Below, piece by piece: positions 41,284-51,036 of a stretch of 64,000 bases of DNA (position 1 is its first letter; every line of letters starts with the position of its first letter). The position numbers and the translations under genes were made by a program. The notes under the pieces were generated by a model that was not told the origin of the DNA, ran no database searches, and saw only the letters and a program-made list of their open reading frames with translations. Source of the DNA: Aquimixticola soesokkakensis (GTDB lineage Bacteria > Pseudomonadota > Alphaproteobacteria > Rhodobacterales > Rhodobacteraceae); assembly GCF_900172375.1 (NCBI RefSeq), contig NZ_FWFS01000001.1, forward strand, positions 62,001-126,000. Reading direction: 5' to 3'.

Positions 41284-41427
41284 GTGAGTGGGCCTCCTCA
41301 TCGCCGTTCAGGCTTCTTACCCAAGGGCATCGCGCCACTCAACCTCGACGATCCGCCACAAAGGCTTTGACCCTTTAAACCGCCCCCGCGGACCGTTACC
41401 TTGGGCGCAATCGACAAGGGGACTGAT

Positions 41428-44082
41428 GTGACAACTGCCGCCGCCACTGTGACGCCGATGATGGCGCAATATCTCGACCTCAAAGCCCAGTATCGCGACG
41501 CGCTGCTGTTCTACCGGATGGGCGATTTTTACGAGATGTTCTTTGACGATGCCAAAGCCGCCGCCGAAGCGCTGGATATTTCTCTGACCAAGCGCGGCAA
41601 ACACGACGGCAACGACATCCCGATGTGCGGCGTGCCTGTACATGCCGCCGAGGGCTATTTGCTGACGCTGATCCGCAAAGGCTTTCGCGTTGCGGTCTGC
41701 GAACAGATGGAAGACCCCGCAGAAGCCAAAAAGCGCGGATCGAAATCGGTGGTCAAACGCGATGTTGTGCGCCTTGTTACCCCCGGCACATTGACCGAAG
41801 ACAGTCTGCTCGATGCACGCCGCCACAACTACCTCGCGGCCTTTGCCGAAGTGCGCGATGAAGCCGCCCTTGCGTGGGTGGATATTTCCACGGGCGCGTT
41901 TCACGTGATGCCCTGCCCGCCGGTGAAATTGGGGCCGGAACTGGCGCGCCTCAGCCCGCGTGAGGTGGTCATGTCCGAAGCCTCGGAAGCGGATTGGGCT
42001 GAAATAGTGTCTGATATGGGTTCTGCACTGACCCCTTTGTCCCGTGGCAGCTTTGACAGTCACGCCGCGGAACGTCGCTTGATTGATCTGTTCAAAATCG
42101 GCTCGCTCGACGCCTTTGGCAGCTTCACGCGGTCGGAAGTTGCCGCGATGGGCGCGATCATCGACTACCTCGACATCACCCAGAAAGGCAAATTGCCACT
42201 GGTGCGTCCGCCTGTGCGCGAAGGCGTGAACACGGTGATGCAAATCGACGCGGCAACGCGCCGCAATCTGGAACTGACGCATAGTTTGAATGGCGGTCGC
42301 GAAGGATCACTGCTGTCCGCCATCGACCGCACCGTGACCGCCGCCGGCGGGCGGCTTCTGGAGCGGCGCCTGTCGAGCCCCTCGCGCGATGTTTCCCTGA
42401 TTGGCGAGCGTCTGGATGCCATCGAATGGTCGCTTGCCAATCGACGGGTCGCCGAAGATCTCCGCGACGCGCAGCGCCGTGTCCCGGACATGGAACGCGC
42501 CCTGTCACGGATCGGTCTAGAGCGTGGAGGGCCGCGCGATCTGGCAGCTATTCGCAACGGTCTGATCCAGTCGACGCAGATCCACGCGATGCTCGAAACA
42601 GTCTCTATTCCGGTGCAATTCGCGGTGAATGCCGCCAGTTTGAGGGGCCATGACGCCTTGATCGACCTGTTGGATGCCGCACTTGTGGCCGAGCCGCCGT
42701 TGCTGGCACGCGATGGGGGCTTCATCGCGCCGGAGTTCGACGAGGAGCTTGATCAAGCCCGCCAACTGCGCGACGAAGGCCGCGCGGTCATCGCCGCGAT
42801 GCAGGCCGAGTTCATCACCCAAACCGGGATCAATTCACTGAAGATCAAGCACAACAATGTGCTGGGGTATTTCATCGAAACCACTGCGACTCACGCGGAA
42901 AAAATGCTCTCCGCGCCGCTGAGTGAGACCTTTATCCACCGCCAGACCACCGCCAATCAGGTGCGCTTTACCACTGTCGAGCTGTCGGAGATGGAAACGA
43001 AAATCCACAATGCCGGCGGGCGTGCCCTTGAGATCGAAAAGCGCCGGTTCGAGGAATTGCGCACCGCCATTCTCGCCCGCGCGTCTGAGGTGACCGAAAC
43101 CTCCAAAGCGCTGGCCGAAATCGATCTGACCACCGCGCTTGCCGATCTGGCCAGTGCCGAGCAATGGGCGCGCCCACGCGTTGACGACAGCCGCGCTTTC
43201 GAGATCGAAAAGGGGCGGCATCCGGTCGTCGAGCGCGCCCTGCGTCGCCAGTCCGGCACGAATTTTGTCGCCAATGACTGCGCTCTGTCGGACGGGCATG
43301 ACGGCGCTGCGATCTGGCTTTTGACAGGGCCCAACATGGCCGGTAAATCGACCTTCCTACGCCAGAATGCACTCATCGCGCTGCTCGCGCAGGTCGGCTC
43401 CTTTGTTCCTGCAAAATCTGCCCATATCGGAACCGTCAGCCAATTGTTCAGCCGCGTCGGTGCCTCCGACGATCTGGCGCGGGGGCGCTCGACCTTCATG
43501 GTTGAAATGGTTGAAACGGCAGCCATTTTGAACCAGTCCGACGACCGCGCCCTGGTTATTCTGGACGAAATCGGACGCGGCACTGCCACCTATGACGGTC
43601 TGTCCATTGCCTGGGCAACGCTGGAACATCTACATGATGTGAACAAATGCCGCGCGCTCTTTGCGACCCATTACCATGAATTGACACAGCTTTCCGACAA
43701 GCTGGCCGGCGCCGAAAACGCCACGGTCGCCGTCAAGGAATGGGACGGCGACGTGATTTTCCTGCATGAGGTCATCAAAGGTCGCGCGGATCGCTCATAC
43801 GGGGTGCAAGTCGCGCGTCTGGCGGGCTTGCCAGCGGCGGTTGTGTCGCGCGCGCAGGTCGTTTTGGAGGCCCTGGAAAAAGGCCAATCCGAAACCAAAG
43901 CCAACCCCAAGGCCATCATCGACGATCTGCCGTTGTTTGCCGCCATCGCGCCGCAAGCGCCGGCCAAGCCGTCGATCACCGCGCCGCTGACAGAAAAACT
44001 CGCCGAGGTGTTCCCCGACGAGTTGACGCCCCGAGAGGCGCTACAAGTGCTCTACGAGCTGAAAGGCCTCGCGGACCGATAG
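41428..44082 (+). CDS. mutS: DNA mismatch repair ATPase MutS
   Basis: MutS recognises mispaired bases and starts mismatch repair. The 884 residues show the mismatch-reading Phe-X-Glu motif (FYEMF, within [13 protein letters not shown]), connector and lever domains, Walker [14 protein letters not shown], Walker [14 protein letters not shown], and the conserved ATHYHEL. The GTG at 41428 has AAGGGG 6 bases upstream and is preferred to a TTG nine codons earlier. It ends 5 bases before the convergent grpE gene, with no room for a separate terminator. Confidence 0.97.
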   Translation: MTTAAATVTPMMAQYLDLKAQYRDALLFYRMGDFYEMFFDDAKAAAEALDISLTKRGKHDGNDIPMCGVPVHAAEGYLLTLIRKGFRVAVCEQMEDPAEAKKRGSKSVVKRDVVRLVTPGTLTEDSLLDARRHNYLAAFAEVRDEAALAWVDISTGAFHVMPCPPVKLGPELARLSPREVVMSEASEADWAEIVSDMGSALTPLSRGSFDSHAAERRLIDLFKIGSLDAFGSFTRSEVAAMGAIIDYLDITQKGKLPLVRPPVREGVNTVMQIDAATRRNLELTHSLNGGREGSLLSAIDRTVTAAGGRLLERRLSSPSRDVSLIGERLDAIEWSLANRRVAEDLRDAQRRVPDMERALSRIGLERGGPRDLAAIRNGLIQSTQIHAMLETVSIPVQFAVNAASLRGHDALIDLLDAALVAEPPLLARDGGFIAPEFDEELDQARQLRDEGRAVIAAMQAEFITQTGINSLKIKHNNVLGYFIETTATHAEKMLSAPLSETFIHRQTTANQVRFTTVELSEMETKIHNAGGRALEIEKRRFEELRTAILARASEVTETSKALAEIDLTTALADLASAEQWARPRVDDSRAFEIEKGRHPVVERALRRQSGTNFVANDCALSDGHDGAAIWLLTGPNMAGKSTFLRQNALIALLAQVGSFVPAKSAHIGTVSQLFSRVGASDDLARGRSTFMVEMVETAAILNQSDDRALVILDEIGRGTATYDGLSIAWATLEHLHDVNKCRALFATHYHELTQLSDKLAGAENATVAVKEWDGDVIFLHEVIKGRADRSYGVQVARLAGLPAAVVSRAQVVLEALEKGQSETKANPKAIIDDLPLFAAIAPQAPAKPSITAPLTEKLAEVFPDELTPREALQVLYELKGLADR

Positions 44083-44087
44083 GCGCG

Positions 44088-44639
44088 TTAGGCAGGTGTC
44101 GAGCTGACGCCGACCTGTGCGGCGCGCAGCAAGCGGTCGTGGATCAAAAAGCCCGCGTTCATCACCTGAATGATCTGGCCTGCCTGCGTCCCCGGCACGG
44201 GGGCTTCGAACATCGCCTCATGTTGCGACGGGTCGAAGACATCGCCCACATCGGGGTTGATGACGGTGATGCCATGTTTGGCGAACACGCTGATCAACTC
44301 GCGCATGGTCAGTTCGATGCCCTCGATCAGCGCCGCCTGCGAGGCGCGCTGTTCTTCGGTCACCGCATCGACCGCGCGTTTCATGTTGTCAAACACCGGC
44401 AACATGTCGCGCGCCAGTTTCGAGCCACCGTAGTTTTCGGCCTCGCGACGATCCCGATCCGCGCGTTTGCGCGCATTTTCGGCATCTGCCACCGCACGCA
44501 TAAAGCGGTCGCGGAATTCGTCACGCTCGGCGGTTACTTTCGCCAGCTCCTCGCTGCTCGCCTCATCAGACGGTTCCAGCAAAGGGTCAACCTCTTGGTT
44601 GAGCATGTGTTCGAGAGGATCTTTGTTCGCGTCAGTCAT
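44088..44639 (-). CDS. grpE: Nucleotide exchange factor GrpE
   Basis: GrpE releases ADP from DnaK. The 183 residues have an acidic N-terminal tail, a long coiled-coil helix (about 40-100, DEFRDRFMRAVADAENARKR) and the C-terminal beta domain with NPDVGDVFDPSQHEAM and GFLIHDRLLRAAQVGV. The ATG at 44639 gives MTDANKDPLEHML; the longer frame overlaps hrcA and is rejected. It lies 13 bases after hrcA, the standard pairing, although dnaKJ is 42 kb away. Confidence 0.96.
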   Translation of the reverse strand: MTDANKDPLEHMLNQEVDPLLEPSDEASSEELAKVTAERDEFRDRFMRAVADAENARKRADRDRREAENYGGSKLARDMLPVFDNMKRAVDAVTEEQRASQAALIEGIELTMRELISVFAKHGITVINPDVGDVFDPSQHEAMFEAPVPGTQAGQIIQVMNAGFLIHDRLLRAAQVGVSSTPA

Positions 44640-44652
44640 TTTTTCACCTACT

Positions 44653-45714
44653 TCACGACCTGTCGGACAGCACGCGCCCGACAAGCTGCGCCGTGTAATC
44701 CACGATCGGCACGATCCGCCCATAATTGAGACGAGTCGGCCCGATCACACCCACGGCTCCGATTATCTTCCGGTCAGCGTTCATATAGGGACTCACCACC
44801 AAAGAGGAACCCGAAAGTGAAAAAAGCTTGTTCTCTGACCCGATAAAAATGCGCACCCCTTCGCCTTCCTCGGCGAGTTCTAGAAAATCGGCAATATCGC
44901 GCTTTTGTTCGAGGTCGTCGAACAGACTGCGGATGCGTTCCAGTTCCTCCGCTTCGGGGCTGTCTTCCAAAAGATTGGCGCGCCCGCGCACGATCAAGCG
45001 CTCGTAGCTCGCCCCCTCGCCCTCCCAGAACGCCAAACCGCCTTCAACCATTTCGGCGGCCAGCGTATCCAGTTCGCGACGGCGGGTTTTGATTTCACGC
45101 GCGATGCTGCTGCGCAGATCCGACAGGGTCTTTCCTTCGGCAAGGGAATTGAGAAAATTCGCGGCCTCGCGCAAGGACGCAGGCGTTTGTCCCATTGGCG
45201 GGGTAAAGACACGGTTTTCAACATGCCCGTCAGCAAAGACCAGAACCACGAGCGCGCGATCGGACGACAGGCTGACGAATTCGATATGTTTGATCGGTGC
45301 TTCATGTTTGGGCGCAAGCACCAGACTGGCCCCCTGCGTCAGCCCCGATAGCGTCGCGCCAACACGATCGAGAATTCCACCAACATCGCGCTGGTTGCCC
45401 ACGGTGGCCTCGATCTTGGAGCGCTCGTCCTCGCCAACCTGCCCGACCTCAAGCAAGCCATCTACGAACATGCGCAGGCCCATCTGCGTGGGCACGCGCC
45501 CTGCCGACACATGAGGGCTGTCCAGCAACCCCATATATTCAAGGTCCTGCATCACATTTCGGATCGTCGCCGCCGACACCTTTTCACTCAGGCTGCGCGT
45601 CAGCGTGCGCGACCCCATCGGGCCGCCGGTTTCAAGATAGCCTTCGACAACGCGGCGAAACACTTCGCGCGAGCGGTCGTTCATCTCGGAAATCAAGTTG
45701 GAGCGATCAGTCAT
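44653..45714 (-). CDS. hrcA: Heat-inducible transcription repressor HrcA
   Basis: HrcA represses chaperonin genes by binding CIRCE elements. The 353 residues begin with a winged-helix domain ([22 protein letters not shown], about 10-80) containing the [14 protein letters not shown] recognition helix. The GAF-like core and dimer domain follow ([17 protein letters not shown]-type region, [22 protein letters not shown]). The ATG at 45714 is the conserved start. No CIRCE repeat is visible in the 120-base gap to rph, so it is not obviously autoregulated in that way. Confidence 0.96.
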   Translation of the reverse strand: MTDRSNLISEMNDRSREVFRRVVEGYLETGGPMGSRTLTRSLSEKVSAATIRNVMQDLEYMGLLDSPHVSAGRVPTQMGLRMFVDGLLEVGQVGEDERSKIEATVGNQRDVGGILDRVGATLSGLTQGASLVLAPKHEAPIKHIEFVSLSSDRALVVLVFADGHVENRVFTPPMGQTPASLREAANFLNSLAEGKTLSDLRSSIAREIKTRRRELDTLAAEMVEGGLAFWEGEGASYERLIVRGRANLLEDSPEAEELERIRSLFDDLEQKRDIADFLELAEEGEGVRIFIGSENKLFSLSGSSLVVSPYMNADRKIIGAVGVIGPTRLNYGRIVPIVDYTAQLVGRVLSDRS

Positions 45715-45775
45715 AAGCGCGATATAAGCCTTGTTTTCGTCATTAAAACCCAAGACACGCGGGCGTCAATCACGC

Positions 45776-45804
45776 TTGCACCGATGCCCTGCGCTTCGCT
45801 ATGT
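45776..45804 (+). promoter_or_regulatory. Possible promoter of rph
   Basis: TTGCAC (45776-45781) and CTATGT (45799-45804) are 17 bases apart. The start would lie near 45811, about 24 bases before the rph ATG. The hexamers are modest matches. Confidence 0.35.
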
Positions 45805-45834
45805 CTCGGTCATAAATTAGGTAAAGGAAATCCC

Positions 45835-46548
45835 ATGCGCCCCTCTGGCCGTCAGCTCAATGAAATGCGCCCTGTGTCCATCGAAACCGGCGTCACGATG
45901 CATGCCGAAGGGTCCTGCATGATCAAATGCGGTAACACCCATGTGCTGTGCACCGCAACCATCGACGAACGCGTTCCGCCGTTCATGCGCAACTCCGGTC
46001 AGGGTTGGGTCACCGCCGAATACGGGATGCTGCCGCGCTCGACCTCGTCGCGGATGCGCCGTGAAGCGTCGCAAGGCAAACAAGGCGGGCGCACGATTGA
46101 AATCCAGCGTCTGATCGGCCGCGCCCTGCGTGCGGGTGTGGATCGCCAAGCCTTGGGCGAACGCCAGATCACCATCGATTGCGATGTCATCCAGGCCGAT
46201 GGCGGAACCCGATGTGCCTCTATCACTGGCGGTTGGGTCGCATTGCGTCTTGCTGTGAACAAGTTGCTCAAATCCGGCGCCTTGGTCAGCGACCCGCTTA
46301 TTTCCAATGTCGCTGCTGTGTCTTGCGGTCTCTATGCGGGTCAGCCGGTGCTTGATCTCGACTATCCCGAAGATTCCGAAGCGGGGGTTGATGGCAATTT
46401 CATCATGCTCGCCAACGGACAGCTCGTGGAAACACAAATGAGCGCAGAGGGCGCGACCTATTCCCGTGCGCAGATGGATGACTTGCTCGATCTTGCACAA
46501 AAGGGCATTGCCGAACTGGTCGCTGCCCAGAACGCTGCGGTGGCCTGA
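45835..46548 (+). CDS. rph: Ribonuclease PH
   Basis: RNase PH trims the 3' ends of tRNA precursors using phosphate. The 237 residues include the start [19 protein letters not shown], the Arg-rich [34 protein letters not shown]-type region (present as [14 protein letters not shown] then [17 protein letters not shown]), and the catalytic [18 protein letters not shown]. The start at 45835 has AAAGGAAA upstream; the longer open frame is not conserved. Its stop overlaps the rdgB start (TGATG), so the two are coupled. Confidence 0.97.
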   Translation: MRPSGRQLNEMRPVSIETGVTMHAEGSCMIKCGNTHVLCTATIDERVPPFMRNSGQGWVTAEYGMLPRSTSSRMRREASQGKQGGRTIEIQRLIGRALRAGVDRQALGERQITIDCDVIQADGGTRCASITGGWVALRLAVNKLLKSGALVSDPLISNVAAVSCGLYAGQPVLDLDYPEDSEAGVDGNFIMLANGQLVETQMSAEGATYSRAQMDDLLDLAQKGIAELVAAQNAAVA

Positions 46549-47168
46549 TGCGACGTTTCACGGGAAACAAATTGGTCCTCGCCTCTCATAACAAGGGCAA
46601 GCTGCGCGAAATCTCCGCTTTGCTTGCGCCCTTGGGGATCGAGGTTATCTCCGCGGGCGATCTCGGCCTTGCCGAACCCGAGGAAACCGAAAGCACCTAT
46701 GCGGGCAACGCACGGATCAAGGCGCATTTCGCAGCCAAGGCTTCGGGGCTTCCTGCCCTGTCCGACGACAGCGGCTTGAGCGTCGATGCGCTTGACGGCA
46801 CCCCCGGTGTCTTTACCGCCGATTGGGCAGAAACGCCGCAGGGTCGCGACTTTGCGATGGCGATGGGCAAAGTGTGGCACAAGCTGGAGGACGCTCACGC
46901 CCCTGCCCCGCGCCGCGCACAGTTCAACTGCACGCTGTGCGTTGCCTGGCCCGATGGCCACGACGAGATTTTTGCAGGCCAGGTGCATGGTCAATTGACG
47001 TGGCCGATGCGTGGCACCCTTGGCTTTGGCTTTGACCCCATGTTTGTGCCGGACGGGCACAGCGAGACTTTTGGTGAAATGGACCCCGCCAAAAAGCACG
47101 CGATGAGCCATCGCGCCGTCGCCTTTGAAAAACTTATGTCTGACTGTTTTAAGGATCTCGCCAAATGA
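46548..47168 (+). CDS. rdgB: Non-canonical purine NTP pyrophosphatase (RdgB/HAM1)
   Basis: The enzyme removes dITP, XTP and similar damaged nucleotides. The 206 residues contain the substrate-binding LVLASHNKGKLREISALLAP and the catalytic DDSGLSVDALDGTPGVFTA. The GFGFDPMFVPDGHSETFGEM and SHRAVAFEKL blocks also match. Its first codons contain a degenerate parS-like sequence (46554-46569). The stop overlaps the Rid gene by four bases. Confidence 0.96.
   Translation: MRRFTGNKLVLASHNKGKLREISALLAPLGIEVISAGDLGLAEPEETESTYAGNARIKAHFAAKASGLPALSDDSGLSVDALDGTPGVFTADWAETPQGRDFAMAMGKVWHKLEDAHAPAPRRAQFNCTLCVAWPDGHDEIFAGQVHGQLTWPMRGTLGFGFDPMFVPDGHSETFGEMDPAKKHAMSHRAVAFEKLMSDCFKDLAK
46554..46569. other. Degenerate parS-like site (2 mismatches)
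   Basis: CGTTTCACGGGAAACA differs from the parS consensus TGTTTCACGTGAAACA at two positions. It lies inside the start of rdgB. ParB binding may be weak or absent. Confidence 0.35.
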
Positions 47169-47551
47169 GCGACCGCAAACTGATTTCTTCCGGCTCGGCC
47201 TTCGAGCAAACCATGGGCTACTCGCGCGCTGTCGCGCAGGGCGATTGGTGTTTTGTCTCCGGCACCACCGGATATGATTACGCCACGATGACCATGCCCG
47301 ATAGCATTGCCGATCAGGCACGCAACTGCTTTGCGACGATTTCCAAAGCACTCCAATCGGCGGGATTTTCGCTCGCTGACGTGATCCGCGTGCAATACAC
47401 AATCACCGACGCCGCTTTGGTGGATGAACTCGTCCCCGCCCTCGGCGAAGCGCTCGCCGAAATTCGCCCTGCCGCGACAATGGTCGTCGCCGGACTGATC
47501 AAGCCCGAGATGAAGGTGGAAATCGAAGTCACGGCGCTGCGGAGCGCATGA
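47165..47551 (+). CDS. Rid family protein (YjgF/YER057c/UK114), lacking the RidA arginine
   Basis: The 128-residue protein has the Rid fold. RidA itself hydrolyses reactive imines using an Arg in a VARLP motif. Here the aligned segment reads VVAGLIKPEMKVEIEVTAL, with Gly where that Arg would be, so it probably belongs to another Rid subgroup with a different or unknown activity. It is coupled to rdgB upstream and hemW downstream by four-base overlaps. Confidence 0.88.
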   Translation: MSDRKLISSGSAFEQTMGYSRAVAQGDWCFVSGTTGYDYATMTMPDSIADQARNCFATISKALQSAGFSLADVIRVQYTITDAALVDELVPALGEALAEIRPAATMVVAGLIKPEMKVEIEVTALRSA

Positions 47552-48702
47552 TGGAAGATTGGCGCAACGGGGGTTTTGGCCTCTATCTCCACTGGCCGTT
47601 CTGCCAGGCAAAATGCCCCTATTGCGACTTCAATTCCCATGTTGCCAGCGCCATTGATCAGCGGCGCTGGCAATCCGCCTATCTGACGGAAATCCGGCGT
47701 GTCGCGGCCTTGACCAAAGGCCGCGTCCTCAATTCCGTATTCTTTGGCGGCGGCACCCCATCGATGATGGACCCGGAACTGGTCCAAGCCATTCTCGACG
47801 AGGTGCGTCAACAATGGGTGCTGGCCAATGATATCGAAATTACATTGGAAGCAAATCCGACCAGCGTTGAAGCCAGCCGGTTTCGCGGCTATAGCGCGGC
47901 TGGTGTCAATCGGGTTTCCATGGGGTTTCAGGCCCTCAACGATGCAGATCTGCGCGCACTCGGCCGGTTGCATAGCGTCGAGGAGGCCAAAGCCGCTTTC
48001 AATGTTGCACGTGAAACATTCGACCGCGTTTCCTTCGATCTGATCTACGCGCGACAAAAGCAAACAGTCGAGGCATGGCGTCTAGAGCTTCGCGAAGCAC
48101 TCGATTTTGCCGCCGACCATCTGTCGCTATACCAGCTTACAATCGAACAAGGGACGGCCTTTGGCGATCGCTACAATCGCGGAACATTGCGCGACCTGCC
48201 CGATGATGATGCCGCGGCGGATATGTATTTCGTCACCCAGGACGAATGCGAACGCGCGGGCCTGCCCGCTTATGAAATTTCAAATCATGCCCATCGCGGC
48301 AATGAATCCCGCCACAATCTGATCTATTGGCGATATGGCGACTACATCGGGATCGGGCCGGGCGCCCATGGTCGGCTCACCTTGAACGGTCAAAAACACG
48401 CGACCGAAACGCCCCTTGGTCCCACTCAATGGCTGATGCAGGTCGAACAAGCCGGACACGGCGAACTGCCCACAACCGTTATTCCCGCCGCTGAACAAGC
48501 GACGGAAATGATGATGATGGGGCTGCGGTTGCGCGAGGGCATCGACATCGCACGCTACGAAACCCTTCTCGGTGCGCCTATTTCGACGAAAGTTTCTGAT
48601 ATGGAGGCGCTCGGGTTTGTCAAAACCGAAACGGGCCGCCTCATTGTCACAGACAAAGGGCGGCCCGTTCTGAACGGAATTCTGCGGGAAATTCTAACCT
48701 AG
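47548..48702 (+). CDS. hemW: Radical SAM protein HemW (haem chaperone)
   Basis: HemW resembles oxygen-independent coproporphyrinogen oxidase but works as a haem-transfer protein in characterised cases. The 384 residues bind the 4Fe-4S cluster with Cys19, Cys23 and Cys26 (FCQAKCPYCDFN). They continue with SVFFGGGTPSMM and the SLYQLTIEQGTAFGDR block, and lack the extra HemN N-terminal extension. Two ATG codons (47548, 47551) are equivalent. A one-mismatch parS site lies inside the gene (48003-48018). Its 3' end overlaps that of convergent parB by 9 bases. Confidence 0.94.
   Translation: MMEDWRNGGFGLYLHWPFCQAKCPYCDFNSHVASAIDQRRWQSAYLTEIRRVAALTKGRVLNSVFFGGGTPSMMDPELVQAILDEVRQQWVLANDIEITLEANPTSVEASRFRGYSAAGVNRVSMGFQALNDADLRALGRLHSVEEAKAAFNVARETFDRVSFDLIYARQKQTVEAWRLELREALDFAADHLSLYQLTIEQGTAFGDRYNRGTLRDLPDDDAAADMYFVTQDECERAGLPAYEISNHAHRGNESRHNLIYWRYGDYIGIGPGAHGRLTLNGQKHATETPLGPTQWLMQVEQAGHGELPTTVIPAAEQATEMMMMGLRLREGIDIARYETLLGAPISTKVSDMEALGFVKTETGRLIVTDKGRPVLNGILREILT
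48003..48018. other. parS: parS site, one mismatch
   Basis: TGTTGCACGTGAAACA matches the 16-base parS consensus at 15 positions. It lies in hemW, about 0.7 kb from parB. The reading frame of hemW is preserved through it. Confidence 0.7.
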
Positions 48703-49617
48703 CGTGCTGGAAAGCCGACGGCAGAGATCGTCAAGCTGGTCCAAGGTCTCGTAGGAAATCGTCATTCGCCCGGCTTCTTGTCCGCCTTGATGATCAATGC
48801 TGACACGCATCCCCGTCGCCGCGCTTAGATCAAGTTCGAGCGCCCGCGTATCAGCATCCTTTTCGGACGGATGTGCGCGCGGCCGTGGCGTTTTTGCCTC
48901 GCTATCACTTGCAGGCTCACGCTCGGCACGCGCCAGTTTTTCGGTTTCGCGCACCGACAATCCACGGGACACAACCGCTTTTGCCAAAGCTGACGGGTCC
49001 CCCGAAGTGATCAAAGCCCGCGCATGGCCTGCAGACAAGGTCCCTTCGACAAGCAATTCCTGCACGTCTTCGGGCAAATTCAACAGGCGCATCAAGTTGG
49101 CAATATGGGAGCGGCTTTTTCCCAGCGCTTCGGCAAGCTTTTCCTGCGTGTGACCAAAGCGTTCCATCAACTGCTTGTAGCCTGCTGCCTCCTCCACCGG
49201 ATTCAGATCAGCGCGCTGGATGTTCTCGATAATGGCGACTTCGAGCACCTCGGTGTCATCGTATTCGCGCACCAGAACCGGTAGTTCGTGCAGCTTGGCC
49301 ATCTGCGCCGCGCGCCAACGCCGCTCGCCAGCAACGATTTGGTATTGATCGGCGTTTGCGGGATCGCGCCGCACGATAAGCGGCTGAATGACGCCCTTCT
49401 CGCGGATCGAATTCGACAGATCGGTCAAATGATCCGGCGTAAACCTGCGGCGCGGCTGATCGGGATTTGGCGCGATTTTCTCAATCGGAACATACATATC
49501 CGGCCGACGCGCAGATGCGGCTTCGACGCTTTGCGCTTCTTGCGGGGCAACGTCTGCCATCAGCGCGGACAAGCCACGCCCGAGACCACGGGATTTGATC
49601 ACTTTACGATCGTTCAC
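48694..49617 (-). CDS. parB: Chromosome partitioning protein ParB
   Basis: ParB binds parS and spreads along DNA as a CTP-dependent clamp, forming the segregation complex near the origin. The 307 residues show the N-terminal ParA-stimulating stretch (SRGLGRGLSALM), the CTP-binding motif GERRWRAAQMA (about 95-107), an ENIQRADLNPVEEA segment and a helix-turn-helix (TQEKLAEALGKSRSHIANLMRLL). A C-terminal dimer domain follows. Its start overlaps the parA stop by four bases. Confidence 0.97.
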   Translation of the reverse strand: MNDRKVIKSRGLGRGLSALMADVAPQEAQSVEAASARRPDMYVPIEKIAPNPDQPRRRFTPDHLTDLSNSIREKGVIQPLIVRRDPANADQYQIVAGERRWRAAQMAKLHELPVLVREYDDTEVLEVAIIENIQRADLNPVEEAAGYKQLMERFGHTQEKLAEALGKSRSHIANLMRLLNLPEDVQELLVEGTLSAGHARALITSGDPSALAKAVVSRGLSVRETEKLARAEREPASDSEAKTPRPRAHPSEKDADTRALELDLSAATGMRVSIDHQGGQEAGRMTISYETLDQLDDLCRRLSSTLG

Positions 49618-50435
49618 TGCTTCACTCCTCCGGTCGTTTGTTTTTCTGCGATTTCCATCGCAAGGGCGCGATAGGCCTGACTGCCCTTCGACGCGGAGTC
49701 ATACTCCAACACCGGCAAGGCATAGGATGGCGCTTCGGAAATACGCACATTTCGCGGGATCACGGTTCTGAAGACCAGCTCACCAAGGTTTTGGCGCGCA
49801 TCCTCTTCGACGAGCCGCGACAAGTTATTCCGCTGATCGTACATGGTCAAAACCACGCCCTCGATCCGGAGTTTGGGGTTTGCGCTTTGGCGCACTTCGC
49901 GCACTGTCAACATCAGCTGTGAAAGACCTTCCAAAGCGAAAAATTCGCTTTGCAGCGGCACGAGCACAGAATCCGCGGCAACCATCGCGTTTACCGTCAA
50001 AAGGCTGAGCGAAGGCGGGCAATCGATCAGAATGAAATCCAACTCGAACGCATCAATCGCCGGTTGGCGCAGCGCATCATGCAACAAAAAGCTGCGCTTT
50101 TCGTTGGACACCATTTCCATATCCGCCGAACTCAAATCGGTGGTGGCCGGTGTAATGAGCAGGTCCTGAATCGATGTCGCCTGCACCACCTCGGAAAGCG
50201 GTGCCTCATCCAAGAGAAGATCATAGGTCGTAAATGCGCGGTTCTCAGATAGCAGCCCGACACCGGTCGAAGCGTTACCTTGCGGATCAAGGTCCACGAT
50301 CAAAACGCGGTGGCCAATCTCGACCAGCGCCGCAGCAAGGTTGATCGCTGTCGTTGTCTTACCAACGCCACCCTTCTGGTTCGCGATCGCAATAATTTTC
50401 GGCGCTTGCGGGCGGCTTGGATCAAACACGTTCAA
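49614..50435 (-). CDS. parA: Chromosome partitioning ATPase ParA (Soj)
   Basis: ParA forms an ATP-dependent gradient that pulls ParB-parS complexes apart. The 273 residues carry the deviant Walker A KGGVGKTTT at 21-29, LIVDLDPQGNASTG, and IDCPPSLSLLTVNA. No N-terminal helix-turn-helix is present, as for chromosomal ParA. Its start overlaps the rsmG stop by 14 bases. Confidence 0.97.
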   Translation of the reverse strand: MNVFDPSRPQAPKIIAIANQKGGVGKTTTAINLAAALVEIGHRVLIVDLDPQGNASTGVGLLSENRAFTTYDLLLDEAPLSEVVQATSIQDLLITPATTDLSSADMEMVSNEKRSFLLHDALRQPAIDAFELDFILIDCPPSLSLLTVNAMVAADSVLVPLQSEFFALEGLSQLMLTVREVRQSANPKLRIEGVVLTMYDQRNNLSRLVEEDARQNLGELVFRTVIPRNVRISEAPSYALPVLEYDSASKGSQAYRALAMEIAEKQTTGGVKQ

Positions 50436-51036
50436 TATCTCCGATACGCAGGATTACCGACCCCTGCCCCGTTGTACTGTTAATCTCTTCAACTGAAAAA
50501 CGCCACGATGATTGCGCATCATCCAGCTCGGATTGATAGCGCACGCCTTTCGGGAACAATGCGGTACCGCTTGGCTTAAGATGCATGGACGCAAACGCGA
50601 GCAAATTACCGAGCGGTGCCAATGCGCGAGCCGATAGAATATCGGCGTTTGCAGGTGCTATGGCCTCGACCCTTTTTGCGAGGACCTGTGACGTTAACCC
50701 TGTCTCTCGAATGACTGTGCGCAAAAACGATACCTTGCGAAGGTCGGATTCGACACATGTGATCTGCAGCGTTGGGCGTAGCTCTTGCGCAAGGATGGCG
50801 CATACAAGCCCTGGAAAGCCGCCGCCGGATCCCAGATCGTACCATGTATCGCCCGTTTTGGGCGCTGCGGCGAGAACCTGCGCGGAATCTTCCATGTGGC
50901 GTGTCCAAAGATCCGCCAAAGTTGTTGCCGAGACCAAGTTGATCTTCGGGTTCCACTTGCGAAGCAACCCCGCGTAGATTTCCAGTCGTTCACATGTTTC
51001 ACGTGAAACATCCGGATAGGTCGTCAAACTGTTCAT
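50422..51036 (-). CDS. rsmG: 16S rRNA m7G527 methyltransferase RsmG (GidB)
   Basis: RsmG methylates G527 of 16S rRNA; loss gives low-level streptomycin resistance in other bacteria. The 204 residues show the class I SAM motif WYDLGSGGGFPGLVCAI and the RRNA-binding KVSFLRTVIRETGL region. The codons for DVSRETC (residues 9-15) are part of a perfect parS palindrome at 50995-51010, so this stretch serves both coding and partitioning. The start overlaps the mnmG stop by one base. Confidence 0.96.
   Translation of the reverse strand: MNSLTTYPDVSRETCERLEIYAGLLRKWNPKINLVSATTLADLWTRHMEDSAQVLAAAPKTGDTWYDLGSGGGFPGLVCAILAQELRPTLQITCVESDLRKVSFLRTVIRETGLTSQVLAKRVEAIAPANADILSARALAPLGNLLAFASMHLKPSGTALFPKGVRYQSELDDAQSSWRFSVEEINSTTGQGSVILRIGDIERV
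50995..51010. other. parS: parS site (perfect)
   Basis: TGTTTCACGTGAAACA is the exact 16-base palindrome bound by ParB. It lies within the first codons of rsmG, next to parAB and 5 kb from the putative origin. Confidence 0.92.

Noticed and set aside
39028-41370. 780-codon plus-strand ORF across maeB
   Set aside because: Antisense to malic enzyme with shadow composition and no recognisable domain. The same applies to the long antisense ORFs over secA, nusA, cca and the ABC exporter.
45715-45834. CIRCE or FnrL-type operator between hrcA and rph
   Set aside because: Neither TTAGCACTC-N9-GAGTGCTAA nor TTGAT-N4-ATCAA occurs in the gap.
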